Positions 33,203 through 45,145 are shown, counted from the first letter of the stretch. The stretch: DNA of 64,000 nt from Seiridium cupressi (GCA_036674765.1 JARVKI010000008.1:434001-498000), one strand, 5' to 3'. The notes: generated by a model from the letters alone, not told the origin. Made by a program: numbers and translations.

Positions 33203-34953
33203 GCCTTAGCACCAAAGAGTGACGGATGGGAAGGGCCCAAGAGGTGGAGAGTTCGCGCCACTAGCAAAGAGTTCAAAAGTCTTCGGACGGGTGGAGAAAA
33301 CCAATGAGATGATGATAATGTTAGGTGGCGTCTCGGTCAACGATATACGACTTAATCTATTAATATACACTATTAGAAGAGTATTTGCGCATCAGCAATG
33401 AGTTTTACTTGGTCCGATGTCCATTGACGTCTGGGGAGAGTCTGTCTGGTCTAGAATAAGCCAACCCGTCTTCGAGTCGGGGCTTCTGGGAACTCGCTGA
33501 AACCTCTCACCGATGAAGTTCTTTGAGGCGTGATCGAATAGGAAGTCAAGTGACCCACCATTGACTTGGGTATAGTGCAGCGGCCCCGTTATAGTATGCG
33601 TTCAGGGCCTTCCGTCATGGCCACGTGGGTACTAAATGCATAACATCCGGTCAACGAAACAGGCAGTATTATCAAAGCGACTGCGCAAGAAGGAACTCTT
33701 TTGGTTTCCCCGAAAATTGTGCGAACAGGGGAGTGGCCTCATACGTTCCCACTCACACCCTTTGGTTTGGACAGAAGGAGAATCACCGCCGACTTCCAAG
33801 CATGTATATGACAAGAACCGCGAGGCATTTTGCTGTGCCGCAGCAACGAAGACACCTCGACCTGAAAGCATGTCGAACACTGCGGTAGTAACGATTCATA
33901 GCTTAAGCGACCTTGTCCACGGCGCAAGGCTGTCATATGCTCTCAGACCGTTACCGAGGTTGACGCTTACTGTGGATCGCAAGGATAGAGTTAATGGTAA
34001 GGTTATCATCGCCAGCTTATCAGAAATCACCATCTGCCAACTCCACACTCTCCTGCGGTCATGTTTCGAACGTCCCATTGTGTCCGAGTTTTCTTCAACC
34101 GACATGCAACTGGGTTCCCCGCTGCCAAAAAGTCTCAATAGTGCCATTTTCGCCCTGTCAAGCGACTGAGCGGCACAGTCAGGGGATCCGCTTTCAGCCT
34201 GCCCGAATCTGCTCGTGTGGTTCCCTAGACGGCCCTCAGCTGTCGACAAATTTGCGCACTTTCCGGCCTGCGCGAATGCACTACTCACGAGCTTTGTTGG
34301 CGCGAAGATGTTCCGTATCAAAGCAAACATAATGGTCTATTGTGTTCGTTGTAGGGCAGAGTCAGAATGGACATCATAATGAGTATTTCGGGTCTCGGTC
34401 CCAACCCTGGTACCTTGCCGTAGGATCTTTTAGTGCCGAGCGGAAAACGTTTTTCAGCTTTCAGGCAGGAGAAAGGCCAGATTGGCCAGTAAAAAGATCG
34501 CCAAGATCGCCAAGAATCTTCATCCATAAACACTAATTATAACATGCGCCTGCCGTCTAAGCCCCTGGCCACTCCGCCGTGTTAGGATACACGGGGACCG
34601 AATTGGGAGATCTGCTCCACTAAATGCGCTCCTTCGCCCAATGATCCTATAAGGATTTCTTCAATGTAATCTCAGGGTCCTGCAAGGTCCAATACCGTAA
34701 GATGGCCAGGCCATACGGTGTTGATGTTGTCACATCCAGCCTTGCGGCACAGCAGGAAGCGCGAACCTCCTGCTGACCTTGTCAATCCGAAAGCTTATGG
34801 GTGGTCTAATGGAACACAAGGTGCACTTTTGTCATTAGCTAAACATGCTCACCTTAAAGAGATAGGTATAACCCGGTGGGCGCCGTGCAGGATTTCCAGT
34901 GATCAGATCGACTTACACATTTTCTAATTATATTTCGCATATTCCTGGGCACA
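33203..34953. other. Intergenic region
   Basis: Starts with the 3' flank of the secreted-protein gene. Open frames on both strands between 33636 and 34330 have no recognisable similarity and overlap each other; I do not accept them as genes. Confidence 0.4.
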
Positions 34954-36401
34954 ATGACAGGCTCTACCGTCTTTAAAATAGGTGTAGCAATTCTGTCTTT
35001 GCTCTCAATATCGTTGGCACAAGAAGATAGAGACGCGGTCTTACCTAGAAAAGATGCGCCAGACTTCGTTGCTAGGATATTACCGCTAGGGGCATCTATA
35101 GTTTGGGGATACGAAACGCCGGAGGGCAATGGGTTAGTGATGCCACCCCTTCGCTAACGTGATTGCATGATTACTTACACAATTTAGATTCCGACAGCCT
35201 CTTCACGACGAGCTGGCTTCTAGTGGATGGAACGTCAACATGGTTGGCTCCAAGCAGCACGGCACCATGTCCGACAACGTGAGCTCATCCTCATGTAGAT
35301 GCACGAATATCCTGTTGCTAATACTTGACGCAGTACGTAGAAGCCCATCCGGGTGATACTATTGACCAAATACACAAGGCCTCCTCCAACTCAATAAAGT
35401 ATCAACCCAACATCATAGTAATCAACGGTGGCGTTAACGACTGTCACCAACACATCAAAATTGCAGAGGCAGGGGCGAGGATGAACAATATGTTGGACGA
35501 CTTATATGCCAAGATCCCTGGCACGACCATTATCTTGTCGACACTAGTTCTATCCACAGATAAAGAGGTGGAAAAGGACCGCGGAAACGTAAACGATCAA
35601 TACAGGGCGCTCGTCAAGGACCGGCGAGAGAAGAAGGACAGGATCGTGTTGGCAGAGATGACTGGCACAGGCGACGCCTTCGCGCAGGTAGCAGATCTCA
35701 ACAAGGACGGAATTCACCCAACTGATCAGGGTCACCTTAAGATGGCCCACATATTCTACCAAGCCATCGTTCAGGCAAATGCGGAAGGCTTGTTGACGGG
35801 GCCGAAGCAGTCAGATTCTGTGCCTGACGAGGGCAAGAAACCCAGCACCATCACTACCACCAGCGCAATCACCACCAGCTCAATTACTACCACCAGCTCA
35901 ATTACTACCACCAGCTCAATTACTACCACCAGCTCAATTACTACCACCAGCTCAACTACCGCCAGCACGACGAAGACCAGTGCGACTAGCACCTCAGCTC
36001 CGACAACCACGGTCAACCCCACAACTTCAACGAGCTCTTCGACTTTGACTTCAACTTCGACCACGACAACGACAGTTCCTACAACGTTGTCGACAAGCAG
36101 CAGTTTTGGGGCTATCCTGCATACGAAGACATCGAACACAGACACTGTCACCACTCCCGCTCTTTCCGCAGTGACCAATAATGCTGTGACATCAGTGCCG
36201 ACCAGCATTATGACACAGACTACCACTACAAGTAGTGCACCGTCAGGCACCAAGGCGCCTAGCACGACTAGCACGGCCGGGATTCAAAGTGCCGGGTCGA
36301 TAACGAGGCCATGGTTGAATGGAGGCAGTGTATATTTCATAGCTGTGTCTTCGGGGCTGTACTTAGGGCTGAATTTGCTGTATTGGTTTATGATGAGGTG
36401 A
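34954..36401 (+). CDS. Secreted SGNH/GDSL-type esterase with Ser/Thr-rich stalk and C-terminal hydrophobic tail
   Basis: Three exons (34954-35132, 35188-35278, 35334-36401) give 445 residues. After a signal peptide (about 1-22) comes the SGNH hydrolase fold: block I LPLGASIVWG with nucleophile Ser48, block III GGVND (Asn about 125), and block V DGIHPTDQGH with the Asp-His pair (Asp215, His218). The catalytic domain ends near residue 240 and is followed by about 170 residues of Thr/Ser, including an exact tandem SSITTT repeat. The tail is a hydrophobic segment (YFIAVSSGLYLGLNLLYWF), so the enzyme is probably tethered at the cell surface. It likely removes acetyl or acyl groups from carbohydrate or lipid; the substrate is unknown. 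Confidence 0.88.
35877..35963 (+). repeat. 18-bp coding minisatellite
   Basis: Four perfect head-to-tail copies of an 18-bp unit (AGCTCAATTACTACCACC) from 35877 to 35948, followed by a partial, altered copy. Each unit encodes SSITTT in the stalk of the SGNH esterase. Perfect copies suggest recent expansion and likely length variation among strains. Confidence 0.9.
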
Positions 36402-36947
36402 GGTTATGAAGGAGCCATAGCATTGATACCCCTGGGTCGTGGAAAATGGCGAACAAGGCGTTATTACGGGGAAAATCATTCGTGCATAAGAAAACCTAGC
36501 CGGTTAATTTTAAGCATAATGATTACTAGAAATATCTTGAGCTCAATAGGAATGTTCGTGATTTCGAGATATCTCTTCCCAGGAGTTACCATCGTCATAC
36601 TTTGACCGCCACAGTGGTGGCTAGCTATCGGTTGTCCACGAAATGCGACCCTTGTCGGTCAGCTATAACAAAGAGAAGCACATCTCTACATTGAAGATGT
36701 TTCTTATACGCAACCAATAACGGCTGTTGATAAAGACACTGTTTCAACTATTTGAAACGATTCCATTTACAAACATACAATAGATTCGATATCGGAACAG
36801 CTATGATGGTCACAGAGCAGACAATAATCAAGTTAACATCTATGTCTCAGATGATGCAATATATATATCAAACGTCTCGGCTCCATCCCCTTACTCTCAC
36901 CACCACCATCATCAACACCACCCAACTAACCAACAGATCAACTCAAA
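36402..36947 (+). promoter_or_regulatory. Intergenic region with strong promoter-like elements
   Basis: Contains TATATATAT near 36860, then pyrimidine-rich sequence and a CACCACCATCATCAACACC-type leader up to the ATG at 36948. This architecture resembles that of strongly expressed fungal genes. No other gene is visible. Confidence 0.45.
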
Positions 36948-37234
36948 ATGACCCAACTTGACGAAAACCGCGCTTCCACCTTTGTCTGCGTCAAGTCAAA
37001 TCTTATCGACCAGAAAGGGGAAGGCTATCCGAAGACATGCACTTGTTCCTGTGGCTATCAGTCTGCCGCTGAGGGTGACTCGGGTAAGTAAAGAGGAGAA
37101 GTGCAAGAAGAAAACCAAGTCCCGGAAACTTAGGTAAGTCCTGAAGCCTCAGGGAGTGTTGCTAACCTAGCAATATCCTCGTAGTGATGTGCTTACCAAC
37201 GTGTTCTGAACGCAGCACGTATTGGAGTAAGTGA
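36948..37234 (+). CDS. Small cysteine-containing protein, unknown
   Basis: Two exons (36948-37083 and 37185-37234) joined across an intron with a GTAAGT donor and a TCGTAG acceptor (branch GCTAACC) give 61 residues. The protein has no signal peptide (MTQLDENRASTFVCVKSN). Exon 1 ends with CTCSCGYQSAAEGDS and exon 2 supplies VMCLPTCSERSTYWSK, so six cysteines are spread as pairs (CXC, and CX3C after the join). The strong promoter-like leader supports transcription. A second donor-like GTAAGT just before the stop (37228) leaves open further exons. I do not recognise the family. Confidence 0.4.
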
Positions 37235-37644
37235 TAAGTAGACAATAAACACACTACACCCACAGTTATCAATGTGCCACCCCATTACCGTGTCTCAGAT
37301 ATAATGCCGTTGACAGTGCGCTAGTTTCACAAGTCAGACAATACTTGGAACGAGTTATTGCTGTTTGACGTTGTGTCAATTGCATACTCTGGAGTGTCTA
37401 TCCTCTCTAAATTATTAATGGTTTAAGGTGCTAATTGTCCTCCTATAAGGAACGTCGAGAATCTATCTCATCTTCTCGCAAATGATCGTGCCCCGGTCAA
37501 TATTTGCCGTCTATGGTATCCCTTTCGTATCTCGTCCGAGGCTGTTGCACCTTGCCGGGCAATGCCGTGTAGAAAATCATAAACGCCGAGGTGAAAATTG
37601 TCAATGCAGTCATGATGTTGTGTGTAAAAAGCAGTGTAATGCAA
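37235..37644. other. Intergenic region
   Basis: Between the 3' ends of two convergent genes; nothing recognisable. Confidence 0.45.
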
Positions 37645-38172
37645 TTACAAGGCAAAAGCAGCCAGCGCTGCTACACCACCCATCATTCCAATCCCCACCA
37701 TCGGTGTAGCGGCCGCGTTCGAGCCGGTCGTCGAAGAGGGGCTCGCGGTGGCCAGGATGGAGGTGGCGACGGCCGATGCTGATGCGAGATCTGAGCTCGA
37801 AGCACCGTCGCTCACGTCGGTACAGATCTCGCCTGCGAGGTTAATGAGTTCTGTAGGATTCTCACGTTAGCAAAAGTTGTTTTCCTCTTATATTCCGAAC
37901 TGTCTATGGGGTAACATACGGCTCTGTTCAGCACTCGTGCACGAGCTGGTGGCAACGCAAATGCCGGCTGCTGTCTTGAAGTTGCTTTGGCCAGTACCGC
38001 AAAGGCAGGTGAAATCGGTCACATTGCAGCCAGCGCTGGAAGCACCACTCTTCAGGCAGTCAGAGGCGCATGTCGGGAGCTGAGAAACGAGATCCGGGAG
38101 GGACGTCGAGTTTGACGATTGGGCAGTTGTCAAGGCCGCGAAAAGCGAGATGGCGAGGTAGGTGAACTGCAT
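37645..38172 (-). CDS. CFEM-domain GPI-type surface protein
   Basis: Two exons (38172-37920 and 37850-37645; 69-bp intron) give 152 residues. The signal peptide ends near residue 17 (TTAQ). The CFEM domain has eight cysteines (35, 39, 49, 56, 58, 72, 78 and one in GEICTDV coded by exon 2), and Asp53 in CNVTDFTCLC, the position that ligates heme iron in characterised CFEM proteins. A Ser/Ala/Thr-rich linker follows, with a hydrophobic tail (MVGIGMMGGVAALAAFAL) typical of GPI attachment. The family acts in heme and iron capture, cell-wall structure or host interaction. Intron removal is required to gain the eighth cysteine and the GPI signal. Confidence 0.9.
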
Positions 38173-41051
38173 TGTGGTGGTTGGTAGCTTTTGGGTTGCT
38201 TGGAGCTGTTGCCGTGTATGGTCTAATCGCGGAAGACTCGGAAACAGTTGGTATCTGATGAGAAAGAATTGCTTTGTATTTGATATCAATGCTGAGCAGA
38301 GCAGGTGAACAAAAGAAGGCACAGTGGGTGGCTTTGTTTGATGTGACAAGTACGGTTTATCGACAGCCTAAGTATGGTTCGAAGGCAAGGTGCAGGCAGT
38401 GCAGCCACTCAAGGATATGCTGAGATGAGCCAAGCAGACAACAAGCTTAACTAGATGTAAGATGGGGCGGCTGGGCGAGACTTCTTCGCTTCGTGTTTAG
38501 ATATGCAAGACGATAATCAGGAAAGCTGGAAAGACGAGAAATATGCAAGAGAGACCCTCCCAGTTTCCGGTTTAAGTTATGGGGATATGCTACCGATGCA
38601 CCTTGATCTCTGGGGCGCCGCGCAATGGAGGTACCTGGGCATTATGTCACGGATTCAGGGCAGTTTTGTCTTGTTCGAAGAAGGTGTAGCAGGCAAAAAG
38701 GCGCATATCGTTGGTCGAAAGAGTGGAATTCCTCGTATTTGAAACACACAGCCACCATCGATGGAACTAGCGTGATGTCATCCGATCCGATGGGGTCAAC
38801 ACGACTCCGGGGCGCGGGAAAGTCCGATCCCCGCGACCCTCGGCCCTGCAGGTACGTACAAGTAGGTACCCACCGAAGATCGATCAACACGGACATCAAG
38901 AACAATTTCAAATAGAATAAAATATATTGATGTTGTAATTAAGCATTTGAAAACAATATCCTGTAATTCTTTCGAGTTGCCCCTTACACTTCGCCGTCAA
39001 TACACCAAGACAATCCGTGCTACCATTTCCTTCAACACTCGCTCTGCCGTCTTAGTGGCCTCGCCTCCGCGCTTCACATTGCCGTCGACGACGTCCGGCA
39101 CGGCCGGGAAAGACCCGGCCGTACATGACCAGTTCGCATCCTTCTCATCATCTCGCCTCGCATACAGATCTCTTTCGGGACGGGCTGCTGTCTATTGGTG
39201 TATTTGCAATGCTGCAGCCTGGTAAAGCTTTTGTTTCTAAGGAATGAAGCTGATGGCAGGAAACAATTCAGCATATAAACCCCATCATACTGAAGCAAAG
39301 ATGCACCTGCCCTGCAATACCCAAACCGACCTGGAATGACTAGTGGATGCTCAAGTCTACCAACTCTCGCTTTCACAGTAGCAATGAACTTGACGTGCAA
39401 GAGCATAAACTCGCCTAAACGAAGGACGTCGCATGCCTGCCCACATGTTGAAACAATTCTTCCCTAGGCAATACCACATCCTCCTCATATCCCCATCATC
39501 TTCCCAAGGTTGCCCGGTACTGCTCTGATCTTTCGCGAGCGTTCCGGGCTCCGGCCTGGATAACGTAGCCTTTGTGTTTAACTGTGTCAGCATGTCGTGT
39601 CCTTGTCTTTCTTCTGCCAGTAGAATCAGCCGAGACCAGCGTTCGAGCGCCGTTATCTTGGGGCTGTCTTCGACACATATGAGCTCCTAATATCTATCGA
39701 ATAACCCGATCTAGCCGCCTGGAGTCATATGGTCGGGGACTTCCTGATGACCCTTCGCACATCGTTGAAGTAGGGAGCCATGACCCAAAAATGGGCAAGT
39801 CGAACTGATAGGCGTATCAAGCACTTTGTGATCCGCGACCTGTAGACGGAGCTCAAGTTTGAAAATCCAGGCGACGATGTCCAGCTCAGTCGTTTCTCAG
39901 CGAGTATTCTGATCAACGGGTCAGGCTTACTAAAAGAAGACCCGAATGAGATTCGGAATATTCGATATTTCCAAACATTATTGTGATGTCATCCCTGATT
40001 CACCATCACTGCTGATTCAAATATAGCATACAAGATAATAGTAAATGAGAAACACAGCTTTGGTGGTATTCAAATTCAGAAGACGCAACTTTCTCATCGC
40101 CTCCAATGTGTAATGTCCATTTCAAATTCGGTGAACTAAAGATTCGCTCGTGCCTTACAAATTCGCCATAAACCGGCTTCATGATTGGTGAGAATGAAAC
40201 GCCCGAAGTTTTCTTCAAGTAGCCCGCTATATCGTTTCCTTTGCCTTCAAGTTTCAAGACAGATTGTTTGGAGAATCTCAACCCTCGAGTGAAACCACCA
40301 CAATGCGCCGAGCGTGCGCCGACCCTTTCCCAGAACAAAGAAAACAAATCGTCAAACATCAATGCCATTTGCGTTCCATAGCCAACAAACTCCAAAACCC
40401 AAGGACCCTGTTATCGTTCATCCGACCTTCTTGTGCTCGCCAGACAAGAGACCCCTCAGCTTCTGCGTGACCCGTCGCCAAAAGGTGCCATGGCCATGGG
40501 ATTCTACATCGAGATGGATGTTTCGCCCATCAGCAGTGTTGATCACGGCGCCCGAGGTGATTCTCTCGTGGGACAGGCCGTTGTTGTAATAGGACACCGA
40601 CGGCGCAGGCTCGAGCTCGTTGGGCATGATAGTGGTGATGCTTGGCAGGGGTTGCGTCACGGCGACCCGGGGGGCCGATATGGGCAGATGTGGCACAGGG
40701 CGTGTTAAAAATGTCCAGGAAAGATAGTCCTTGATCTAACTTGTATAGAATTCCCGAGCAAGAAGCTTTTTGAGCGATATCCGTTGAATAGTTGCGTATG
40801 ATGCTCTTGTCCACGAAGGAGCCCAGCGCTTGCCGTTGGACTTGGAGCATGTGGCCAACAAGCGTTGAGCGGGGTTGTCGACGCAGGGCAAGCGCACATC
40901 TGCAACACGTGCACGATGGCCCAACGAAGCAATGATAGATCGTCCTCTTACGTGGCTCTGCGGAATGAATTGATTGGCCATGCTTTGCCTTGTGTTGTGT
41001 TCACGGCGTAACTAGAATCATCATTATTTATTACAGCCAAGAATCCTAACA
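38173..41051. other. Intergenic region with unresolved minus-strand frames
   Basis: About 2.9 kb. Minus-strand frames between 40981 and 40006 carry protein-like pieces (MANQFIPQSH followed by a GTAAGAGG donor; LQVQRQALGSFVDKSII; DGRNIHLDVESHGHG), but I could not join them into one consistent gene. The rest shows nothing recognisable. Confidence 0.35.
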
Positions 41052-42605
41052 TCAAGGCCTGTTGAATTTGGGGCTAAGCGGACTATTCCCCGGTGCGCCA
41101 AACGTCCCATCACTGATCCTACTAAGCCTGTTCAAATCGACATCAGGCTTCATATAGGAAGCTATATGCAATTTCGCCAACCTGGGTGTTTTTGGTACCT
41201 CCGGCAGAGGCCTGTCCGCGGGCACCGCAGGAACACCGAGTCCGTCGGGCCACTTCCCTCTTGCAAAGCTCTCCCAGTCTCCCGAATACCGTCCAGATGA
41301 TGCCGTTTGCATTGATGCCGCCGAACGTGTCCATCTGAAAGAGGAGTGGGCCCCTGATGATCTTGTTTTCCATGACCGAGCGCTTTCCCTCCATTGTTTT
41401 GACGCCCTTGACATCCAACTCCAAGACGTCGATGGTTCTCTGGCGGAGCTTCTTAGCTCTGATGCTAGCCCTCTGCTGTTAAGCTCTGTTGAATTTTCTT
41501 TGGCTCCGAGCGGAGTGTTCAATGGTAACTCTGGTATAACCGGTGCTGTGCCGGAAAGCTCAGCAGTCTGGATTGGCAGAACGATCGAAGCTACACTCAA
41601 ACCTCTTGCGCGGGGACCGTCATCATAACCTTCTTCTCGAAGTCGCCATGGCTTTTGGCGAAAGGGAAGTAGGCGGGCCGATCTGTTCTGGCCGCTACGA
41701 CGATTTCGGCGTATGAATATGACTGACGTGATGGCCAGCACAATCACAATCAAGATGCTTGAAACAATAATGGCGGCCAGACTGCCAGGATTCATGGATG
41801 AGGGGCTGCTGCTCGAGGCAGAGATGTTGGCCTCCGTCGTATCTGTCGTCACAGTTCCGGATTGGCTTCCTGTGGCGTCAGTCGAGGCGACGACCAGGAT
41901 AGATGGCGTGTCGTCCCCGTCCTCATTGGACGTGCGTGAATCTGACAGGATGGTATTCCAAGTTGTCGTTGTTATGGATTGCCTGGTGATTGTCGAGAAT
42001 CCCACGATCGCGGTCGATGCTGCAGAAAATTCGCTGGAGACCGTGCTTGTTGTGGCGCCAGCAAGCACCAAGCCCGGGGTCAACGGATGAGTTTCCAAAA
42101 TGCTCAAGTCCTCGTCGCGAAATCTGATCTGCAACGCCGGTCCGACTGTAACAACGGCGACGCCCGACGTTGGTGTAGCTGCGGCGCGGGTGAACCCCCA
42201 TACTCCTCCTCGGAAGTCAGTCGTGTCGGTGGTACAGGTATGGCCGCTATAAGGAACGCGTTAGTTATTGTCGTCGAGAGCCTTACTACCTTCATACCTT
42301 GGCACGCAATACACTGCCGTCTCCCCGTCTGCCACAGGAGGAAAGCCTTGAAGTATACGCGTTTTCGTGATTTCGCAATTCGGTCCAACATCGAAGCCAC
42401 TAGGGCAAACTGCAGGGGAATAATACTGGAAGCCCTGAGCCTCTATGTTGCTTTCCCACGACGGAGGATCGCATGATGACGGTCCCGTAGTCGGAAATGG
42501 TGGATACTGTGAAGGGACCTTTGTAGTAGTCAGGAGCCACGAGGTAGCACATAGTGGAGTGAACACGGTTGTGAGAGCTGCAAGCGGTGCCGTAGGTAAA
42601 GACAT
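41052..42605 (-). CDS. Single-pass membrane protein with Cys-rich ectodomain and Ser/Arg-rich tail
   Basis: Two exons (42605-42298, 42246-41052; 51-bp intron) give 500 residues. The N-terminal part contains conserved-looking cysteine segments: PFPTTGPSSCDPPSW, GFQYYSPAVCPSGFDVGPNC, ETAVYCVPSGHTC and FRGGVWGF. These recur in uncharacterised surface proteins of Sordariomycetes. A Thr/Ser-rich stretch follows, then one membrane helix (about 259-280, AAIIVSSILIVIVLAITSVI) with a basic stop-transfer RRNRR. About 200 residues of likely cytoplasmic tail, rich in Ser and Arg, end with Pro-rich VPAVPADRPLPEVPKTP. The organisation (ectodomain, stalk, helix, tail) is that of WSC/Mid2-type sensors, but no WSC domain is visible. 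Function is unknown; a cell-surface sensing role is inference. Confidence 0.75.
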
Positions 42606-43721
42606 TCTGACCTGAAGGGCCGAGGCCTCAAGACGCCAAGAAGATCGTCCGCCGCTACGAAATTAACAGACTATTCCAAAGTTACCAAACATTTGAAGAG
42701 AAATGTCAAGCCATTAGTCCCGGGAGTGGCGGCCGCCATGACTTTTTAAGGTTATAGAACGCTGGAGCTTGTTTTGATGGTCGAACGGTCTGATTTTCGT
42801 AGCTCATGCAGATCTAGTACCATGTTCCTGGATGACACATGCGTTTAAGGCTAGCGAATCGCCTGACACCCATGGCGCCGATCAAACCTCGCGGCGGACT
42901 GAGACCCGTCTCGAATCGGGTTTTTCTTGGCTTGCCGCGCGAGGCACACCTCAGGTCCAGCCCAGCAAACTGCGAGCCTCACAAGAGTTGAATAAGGTGT
43001 GGCTGCTGTGCTGCTGTGCTGCAACCCGTGAACCCCTTCGTCAGGTGTGGATGAACTGCGTCAAAGCGTTCGGCCACTGCGGGTCCGCATCCCGGGGTTT
43101 TGCGGGTCTCCAAAACAGGGCGGACGGCCAGAAATACTTTAATCGGATGCCCCGCGGTCAAAGCATACATGAATATGCAGGAACCAAGATTCCAGGAGGC
43201 ATAATGTGCCAGCGTTGCAGATAAGTTTGCCATTGCCCTGCCGCCGAACGAAAGCACATGGCTCCGGAGAATTTGATCTGCGCGGCGGAGTATTGCAATT
43301 TGGATAACATACCTCACTTGTTTGCCGAAGGAAATTGCCAATCACACCCCGAAATATTTATGGCGCCAGTATCGGCAGGACGAAGCGCCCAGTTTGGTTT
43401 CGGCACTGATGATATTCACCCAGCCCGATGGAGAGACGGTCGATCTTGTGTCTTACAAGCACCGATGACGCAAGAGTTGGGGCGACTATGCAGGAGACGG
43501 TCGAACATAACGCGACCAAGGGTTCAAAGAGGGAACCGCCCATCAGCATTTCTTCCATCACTGGCCTCTTGAGCGTAGTAGGAAGGTGGCGCCAAAATCC
43601 GGCGCATTCCTGGGACGCCAGACGGAGACATGTAGCAGTCGGAAGGTGAAGACGTTACCTAAGCCTCGTTGTTGATCCGGCGGCTAGTTTCAAGTCCTCT
43701 CCTGCCCAGCTAGCACAACTT
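42606..43721. other. Intergenic region
   Basis: About 1.1 kb with no supportable gene; open frames here show no family resemblance. Confidence 0.45.
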
Positions 43722-44792
43722 TCATGAATCATTGTGCTCCCAGCACCGTGTCACATATTCACGCGTGAATATGCTTGGCCCAACCCGCCATGGCTGACAG
43801 GATGGCCCACGTTCCTCGCAAATCCCAAGCTTATTAGCATAGGGGCTAAATGAGTTCCCTTCCTTTACAAGCCCGATGGGATTAATACGGAAATTAATGG
43901 CGAGTAGGTCGTCCGCGAACAGTTTTTCTGGTTCCATTGCCGGAAAGCCAAGACTGCTGCAAATGTTCAGAACCATTTTCCAGTCGTCCAACTTCGGATA
44001 TCGATCTTTGTCATTGGAATTACTGGAGTGGCGCACACGTTCGATGATGGCATAATTGACCATCCCCGTGGTTTGCTCCCAGGAATAGTGCCGCGCGAGA
44101 TCCAATAGAATGGCAAGAAATCTGGGACTGTGTGACATGCGGACGAACTTGGCAGCCCGAGGGTCATCGCTGGACCAGTGCTTGAGGATTCGGCTACGGA
44201 CCTTCTGCCCTTCAGGCTGATTGCTCTGGGACTGCGAAGTGGGAGGACTCGTCAATTGAGTTGAGATGGTTACGGTGTCTTCCGAAGAGCTTTCGTAGTG
44301 TTCTTCAAACTCGACGTCTGAATAAACAGATTCTGTATCTGAGTCTAGGGGCGCATTGTGTTTACGTCTTATTAGCTCGGCATGAAGCTTTTGTAGATGC
44401 CGTGTAAGCTCTGAACACCGTTCTAATAGATCGTCCGTCGACAGTTGTGCTAACCCGTCGTTGGGCACGAAGGCGGACGACAGCGACATGCCTTCATTCC
44501 TCCCCTCGGATATAGCATCTATAAAACGCCCCAATGATTCTCGGTGCCATTTAATGGAGTGATCGAAGCTCGCAGAAAACTTGTGGTATAGGGGCGAGTC
44601 CATAGCTTCAGATCCATATCTAAGGGCGAACAATTTGTCGAACATGTCCTTGTCGGATTGGTCAGATCTTTGAAATAATTTCCACTGCTTGTTGAGTTTG
44701 GCAATGTTGACCTCCCTACATTCTGCGCAGTGGCCACCTGAAGGGCAGGCGCCGCACCTAGCAATTGGTATCTTCAGTAGGAACTGCGACAT
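43722..44792 (-). CDS. Hypothetical protein with N-terminal CXXC pairs
   Basis: A single-exon frame of 356 residues starting at ATG 44792. Near the N-terminus, RCGACPSGGHCAEC gives CX2CX5CX2C, which could bind one zinc. A helical region with a leucine-rich, likely coiled-coil stretch follows (LLERCSELTRHLQKLHAELI), then an acidic disordered segment (DSDTESVYSDVEFEEHYE), a Thr/Ser/Gln-rich linker and a globular C-terminal half (SHSPRFLAILLDLARHYSW). I recognise no known domain. Length and composition are consistent with a real nuclear or cytosolic protein, possibly with lineage-limited distribution. Confidence 0.65.
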   Translation of the reverse strand: MSQFLLKIPIARCGACPSGGHCAECREVNIAKLNKQWKLFQRSDQSDKDMFDKLFALRYGSEAMDSPLYHKFSASFDHSIKWHRESLGRFIDAISEGRNEGMSLSSAFVPNDGLAQLSTDDLLERCSELTRHLQKLHAELIRRKHNAPLDSDTESVYSDVEFEEHYESSSEDTVTISTQLTSPPTSQSQSNQPEGQKVRSRILKHWSSDDPRAAKFVRMSHSPRFLAILLDLARHYSWEQTTGMVNYAIIERVRHSSNSNDKDRYPKLDDWKMVLNICSSLGFPAMEPEKLFADDLLAINFRINPIGLVKEGNSFSPYANKLGICEERGPSCQPWRVGPSIFTREYVTRCWEHNDS

Positions 44793-45145
44793 GTCGAGTC
44801 TCGTCTTTCGGCGACTAATCTAAGGCGGACGATGCGGGTGACCGGAAGATAAGATGGCTCGAGATGAAATCCCAAGAGGTAGCAGTATGATTACTGATCA
44901 AGGTCAATTCAGTCTTTCAGATTATGCGATTGTTACTGTTTGTTGGTTTTGGGACAGTCCCAGCTGTGAGCGGCCCCAAAACAATGCGCCACAGAGCGAG
45001 GGCTGTGGCTGGGTGGAGAGCGCTGCTGCTCGTGGTGCGTCTTCAGCTCCAGCCGCCGTGAAATCCTGCGAGTCTTTTTTCTACAGAGAAATTATGAAGT
45101 TCCAGTGCGGCTTCGCAAGCAATTTACTTCTCCTAGATATGTATA
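44793..45145. other. Intergenic region
   Basis: Short gap between two genes on the same strand, presumably the promoter of the CXXC protein gene and the 3' flank of COG5. No gene seen. Confidence 0.5.

Noticed and set aside
33636..34330. Overlapping open frames on both strands (177 and 144 codons)
   Set aside because: Neither shows a family motif, signal peptide or splice-supported extension; composition looks like random open frame.
35771..36274. Minus-strand open frame of 167 codons rich in Val and Leu
   Set aside because: It is the antisense shadow of the Thr/Ser-rich stalk of the SGNH esterase.
40006..40981. Minus-strand frames that could form a multi-exon gene
   Set aside because: Several protein-like pieces and one good donor, but I could not find joins that keep a single frame; noted only as an unresolved locus.
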